Positions 11,389 to 14,426 of a stretch of 14,426 nucleotides of DNA are shown in pieces; position 1 is the first letter of the stretch, and each line of letters starts with the position of its first letter. A program made the position numbers and the translations under genes. The stretch is from Acidimicrobiia bacterium. Its GTDB lineage: Bacteria > Actinomycetota > Acidimicrobiia > IMCC26256 > BP-133. Where the stretch lies: NCBI GenBank assembly GCA_025923175.1, contig JAICGL010000034.1, positions 1 through 14,426 of the forward strand. The letters run 5' to 3'. The notes beneath the pieces are model-generated. The model saw only the letters and a program-made list of their open reading frames with translations. It was not told where the DNA came from and made no database searches.

Positions 11389-12861
11389 TTAGAGGCCCTT
11401 CGTGGCCAGCTCGCCGAGGCGGGCGAAGAGGTTGGGGTAGACGCCGATGGCCAGGATCAGAGCTGTGGGCAGGGCGATGGCCGCCCCGAGCGCCACCGGC
11501 ACCCGGCCCGCGCCGGTCTCGGCCGGGGCGGGCTTGAACCACATCATTCCTGCCACCCGGGCGTAATAGAAGAGCGCGATGACCGAGTTCAGGGCGGCGA
11601 CCACGCCGAGGATGACGGCCTGGGTCGTCCCGGCGTCGATGACCGCTTTGAAGACGACGAGCTTTGCGTACCAGCCACCGAGCGGCGGGATGCCAGCCAG
11701 CGAGAAGAGGAACAGCGACATCGTCACCGCCAGCGCCGGCGCGTAGTTGAACAGGCCGGCGTAGGTGTCGATCTCGGCCGAGCGGGTCTTGCGGGCGATG
11801 GCGATCAGGGCGGCGAACGCTCCGAGGTTCATCACCGCGTAGATGAGGAGGTAGACGACCGTGGCCGCGAACGCCTCCGGGCGCGCCGAGCCGTCACCCT
11901 GGTTGGCCACCGCGAAGGGCACCAGCATGAACCCGCCCTGGGCGATCGACGAGTAGGCCAGCATCCGCACGAGGTTGGACTGGCGGAGGGCGATGAGATT
12001 CCCGACCGTCATCGACGCCGCGGCCAGCACCCACAGGATCGGCTGCCAGGCGTCGCCCCGTCCGAAGAAGCCGACGTAGACGAGGCTGAGCAGAGCCACG
12101 AACCCGCCGGTCTTGGAGGCCACCGACAAGAAGGCGGTCACCGGCGTCGGCGCGCCCTCGTACGAGTCGGGCGCCCAGAAGTGGAAGGGAACGGCCGACA
12201 CCTTGAAGGCGAACCCGACGAGGGTGAAGAAGATGGCCACGTCGAAGAGCTGGCCGCCGCCACCGGTGCTCACGTACTTGGCGATCTCGACGAGGTGGGT
12301 GTGACCGGCCAGGCCGTAGACGATCGACATGCCGTAGAGCATCACCGCCGACGACAGCACCCCCATCAGGTAGTACTTGAGCGACGACTCGTTGGATCTG
12401 GCGTCGTGCTTGCGCCAGCCGGCCAGCAGGTACGTCGGGATCGACAGCGTCTCGAGGGCGACGAAGATCGTGATCAGATCACGGGCCGAGGCCATGATCG
12501 TCATCCCCAGCACGGCGGTCAGCAGGAGGACGTAGTACTCACCCTGGTAGTAGTCGCCCTCCTCGATGTAGTTCGTCGACAGGAGGATCGTGACGTAGCC
12601 GGCCAGGAGGAACAGCGCCTTCATGACCAGGGCGTAGTTGTCGACCATGTAGGCCCCGGCGAACATGGTGCGGTCGGCGCCGTTGCCGGCCAGGTACAGG
12701 ACCGGGACCATGGCGGCGAGGCAGCCAACCCCGGCGATCGTCGACGTCTGGTACTTCTCCCGTTCCTCGAAGAGCAGGTCGGCCACAAGGACCGCGACGA
12801 TGGTGACGGCGAGAATGATCTCCGGCGCCAGCGCGGCGTAGTCGAAGTACGGCGCGGGCAT
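11389..12861 (-). CDS. nuoN: NADH-quinone oxidoreductase subunit N
   Basis: NuoN is one of three antiporter-like proton-pumping subunits of respiratory complex I. The 490-residue product has about 14 membrane helices and the charged residues of the pump: Glu137 in FVALETLSIPTYLLAG, Lys220 in FAFKVSAVPFHFWAPDSYEGAPTP, Lys250 in SVASKTGG, and Lys400 in GIPPLGGWYAKLVVFK. The VRMLAYSSIAQGG helix, typical of the proton-translocating fold, is also present. Its ATG overlaps the nuoM stop by one base (TGATG), indicating translational coupling. Length matches the family. The MidA-family gene follows on the same strand. Confidence 0.98.
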   Translation of the reverse strand: MPAPYFDYAALAPEIILAVTIVAVLVADLLFEEREKYQTSTIAGVGCLAAMVPVLYLAGNGADRTMFAGAYMVDNYALVMKALFLLAGYVTILLSTNYIEEGDYYQGEYYVLLLTAVLGMTIMASARDLITIFVALETLSIPTYLLAGWRKHDARSNESSLKYYLMGVLSSAVMLYGMSIVYGLAGHTHLVEIAKYVSTGGGGQLFDVAIFFTLVGFAFKVSAVPFHFWAPDSYEGAPTPVTAFLSVASKTGGFVALLSLVYVGFFGRGDAWQPILWVLAAASMTVGNLIALRQSNLVRMLAYSSIAQGGFMLVPFAVANQGDGSARPEAFAATVVYLLIYAVMNLGAFAALIAIARKTRSAEIDTYAGLFNYAPALAVTMSLFLFSLAGIPPLGGWYAKLVVFKAVIDAGTTQAVILGVVAALNSVIALFYYARVAGMMWFKPAPAETGAGRVPVALGAAIALPTALILAIGVYPNLFARLGELATKGL

Positions 12862-14393
12862 CAGTGCCCCTCGGCGACGAAGGCCTTACTGATGACCTGC
12901 ACGGCGTCGTCGGTGACGTTGAAGATGGCGCCGGGGAACACGCCGAGGGCGAGGATCAGGACCAGCAACGGGGCCCAGGCGATCCACTCCGGCATGTGGA
13001 CGTCGTGGATGTGGGCGTCGGCCCACTCCTCGGGAACCTTGCCCATCGCCACCCGCTGCAGCATCCACAGCAGGTACCCGGCGGCCAGGACGGTGCCGAT
13101 GGCGGCCACGACCATGAAGAACCGGAAGAGCCCCACGTTCAGGCCCTCGGCCGGCTCGTAGGACGACAGCACCGCCGGGAACTCGCCCCAGAAGCCGGCG
13201 AGGCCGGGGAGGCCGAGTGACGCCATGACGCAAAAGCCGAGGATCCAGCCCATCTTCGGCGCCTGGAGGAGCAGGCCGCCGAGGCGGCTGAGCTCCCGGG
13301 TGTGGAACCGCTCCTGCACCGACCCCGCGATGAAGAAGAGCATCCCGGTGATGATGCCGTGGGCGACCATGCCGAAGATGGCGGCGTTGATGCCGAAGCT
13401 CGTCAGCGTCGAGATGCCGAGCATCACGAAGCCCATGTGGGCCACCGACGAGAAAGCGATCAGCCGTTTCATGTCCTTCTGGGCCAGACAGCCCAGCGCT
13501 CCGTAGATGATGCCGATCACCGCCAGCGCACCGATGTACGGCGCCCAGCTGTGGGCCGCCTCGGGCAGGATCGGCAGGGCGATCCGGACGAAGCCGTAGG
13601 TGCCGAGCTTGAGGAGGACAGCCGCCAGGATCACCGACCCGACGGTCGGCGCTTCGGTGTGGGCGTCGGGCAGCCACGTGTGGAACGGGAACATCGGCAC
13701 CTTGATGGCGAAGCCGAGGAACAGGCCGCCGAAGATCAGGAGCTGCGTGCCGTGGGCGATCCCTTCGCCGTGCAACTCGGTCAGCTTCACCATGTCGAAG
13801 GTGTGCGGCTCGCTCAGGAAGAACAGGGCCAGGAAGCTGAGCAGCATCAGCGCCGAACCAAACAGCGTGAAGAGGAAGAACTTGATCGAGGCGTAGTCGC
13901 GGTTGGGGCCGCCCCACACGCCGATCATGAAGTACATCGGCAGCAGCACCAGCTCGAAGAAGATGAAGAAGAGGATCAGGTCCTGGGCCACGAACGTCCC
14001 GACCATGCCGGTTTCGAGGACGAGCAGCAGGGCCAGGAAGGCCTTGGGGTTGTGCGGCTCGGGGAAGTGGTCCCAGGAGTAGACGACGCAGAGCAGCGTG
14101 ATCACCACGGTCATGATGACCAGCGGCAGTGAAATGCCGTCGAGCCCCATGTGATAGCGGGACGAGATCACCTCGATCCACGACTTGTCCACCCCGAACT
14201 GCAGCTTGTCGGCGGCGTCGTAGTCGAACTGGAAGAGGATGATCAACCCGACGGCCAGCGTGGCCGCGGTGGTGAGCAGCGTCACCTGCTTGATCAACCC
14301 TTCCTTCGCCCTGGGGATGGCCAGCACCACGGCGCACCCCACCAGCGGGAGGAATGTCACCAGGGTCAGCGCCCAGGAGTCGAACCAATCCAT
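12861..14393 (-). CDS. nuoM: NADH-quinone oxidoreductase subunit M
   Basis: NuoM is the second antiporter-like proton-pumping subunit of complex I. The 510-residue product carries the full set of key charges: Glu147 (FFIFFELVLLPMYFMIGVWGG), Lys231 (FAIKVPMFPFHTWLPDAHTEAPT), Lys262 (LLKLGTYGFVR) and Glu404 (LPGLAGFWGEF). It also has the conserved KRLIAFSSVAHMGFV helix. ATG 14393 has GGAGG (14401-14405) 7 bases upstream, so the start is secure. It follows what appears to be the end of nuoL and is coupled to nuoN, giving the standard nuoL-M-N order of the complex I operon. Confidence 0.98.
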   Translation of the reverse strand: MDWFDSWALTLVTFLPLVGCAVVLAIPRAKEGLIKQVTLLTTAATLAVGLIILFQFDYDAADKLQFGVDKSWIEVISSRYHMGLDGISLPLVIMTVVITLLCVVYSWDHFPEPHNPKAFLALLLVLETGMVGTFVAQDLILFFIFFELVLLPMYFMIGVWGGPNRDYASIKFFLFTLFGSALMLLSFLALFFLSEPHTFDMVKLTELHGEGIAHGTQLLIFGGLFLGFAIKVPMFPFHTWLPDAHTEAPTVGSVILAAVLLKLGTYGFVRIALPILPEAAHSWAPYIGALAVIGIIYGALGCLAQKDMKRLIAFSSVAHMGFVMLGISTLTSFGINAAIFGMVAHGIITGMLFFIAGSVQERFHTRELSRLGGLLLQAPKMGWILGFCVMASLGLPGLAGFWGEFPAVLSSYEPAEGLNVGLFRFFMVVAAIGTVLAAGYLLWMLQRVAMGKVPEEWADAHIHDVHMPEWIAWAPLLVLILALGVFPGAIFNVTDDAVQVISKAFVAEGH

Positions 14394-14414
14394 CGGGAAG
14401 CCTCCGGTCCTTCC

Positions 14415-14426
14415 TTACGTGAAGAA
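14415..14426 (-). CDS. Last codons of an upstream gene, probably nuoL
   Basis: The minus strand enters the window with TTC TTC ACG TAA, which would be a C-terminal Phe-Phe-Thr and stop, 21 bases before nuoM. The identity is inferred only from the usual nuoL-nuoM order; four codons cannot be recognised on their own. Confidence 0.35.
   Translation of the reverse strand, partial: FFT

Noticed and set aside
10249..13161. A 970-codon open frame on the plus strand antisense to the MidA-like gene, nuoN and the end of nuoM
   Set aside because: It lies wholly opposite genes with clear family homology; its composition (Arg, Gly, His, Asp, Glu) is typical of the antisense shadow of GC-rich coding DNA, and no domain is recognisable.
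12886..14388. A 500-codon frame on the same strand as nuoM but shifted
   Set aside because: NuoM is unmistakable in the other frame; this one is an Arg/His/Pro-rich shadow.

Overview
The window is a GC-rich chromosomal segment of ordinary core genes from an actinomycete-type bacterium (phylum Actinomycetota). I favour an Acidimicrobiia-like lineage, but sequence alone cannot fix the class. The grounds are the order tRNA-Thr, tRNA-Met, rpmG, tRNA-Trp, secE, nusG, rplK, rplA, rplJ, rplL, rpoB, the acidic N-terminal extension of NusG, the GTG and TTG starts, and the short-leader or leaderless gene arrangement.

Region 1 (1 to about 5913, all minus strand) is the translation/transcription block. 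Read in its own direction it runs: tRNA-Thr(GGT), tRNA-Met(CAT), rpmG, an ECF sigma factor overlapping its zinc-binding membrane anti-sigma factor, tRNA-Trp(CCA), secE, nusG, rplK, rplA, an L10-leader-like segment, rplJ, rplL, a promoter-rich spacer, and the 5' part of rpoB, which leaves the window at base 1. These genes supply the ribosomal stalk (L10, L7/L12, L1, L11), the elongation factor NusG, the translocon subunit SecE and RNA polymerase beta. The sigma/anti-sigma pair is an accessory insertion in this otherwise conserved series.

Region 2 (about 5914 to 8165, plus strand) is a small accessory island of two genes. One encodes a secreted low-complexity protein (Gly/Tyr/Ser/Asp followed by a Lys/Asp tail). 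The other encodes a GT-C type membrane glycosyltransferase-like protein whose first membrane helix lies upstream of any standard in-frame start codon. A strong hairpin that can act in both directions closes the island.

Region 3 (8212 to 8803) has tRNA-Tyr(GTA) on the minus strand and yajQ on the plus strand, diverging from overlapping -10 elements. yajQ appears to be leaderless.

Region 4 (8823 to 14426, minus strand) reads nuoL (last codons only), nuoM, nuoN, a MidA/NDUFAF7-family methyltransferase, a small HAD phosphatase of the polynucleotide-3'-phosphatase type, and htpX. The MidA family is a complex I assembly factor in mitochondria, so its place directly behind nuoN is functionally suggestive.

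I found no CRISPR array, insertion sequence, phage gene or obvious novel multi-gene system. The best leads are the start-codon/frame problem in the glycosyltransferase gene, the possible pairing of that enzyme with the secreted protein, the heptad-repeat tail on L10, the inverted repeat over a rpoB promoter, the shared -10 core of yajQ and tRNA-Tyr, and the nuo-midA-phosphatase linkage. No gene-free stretch exceeds 300 bases.
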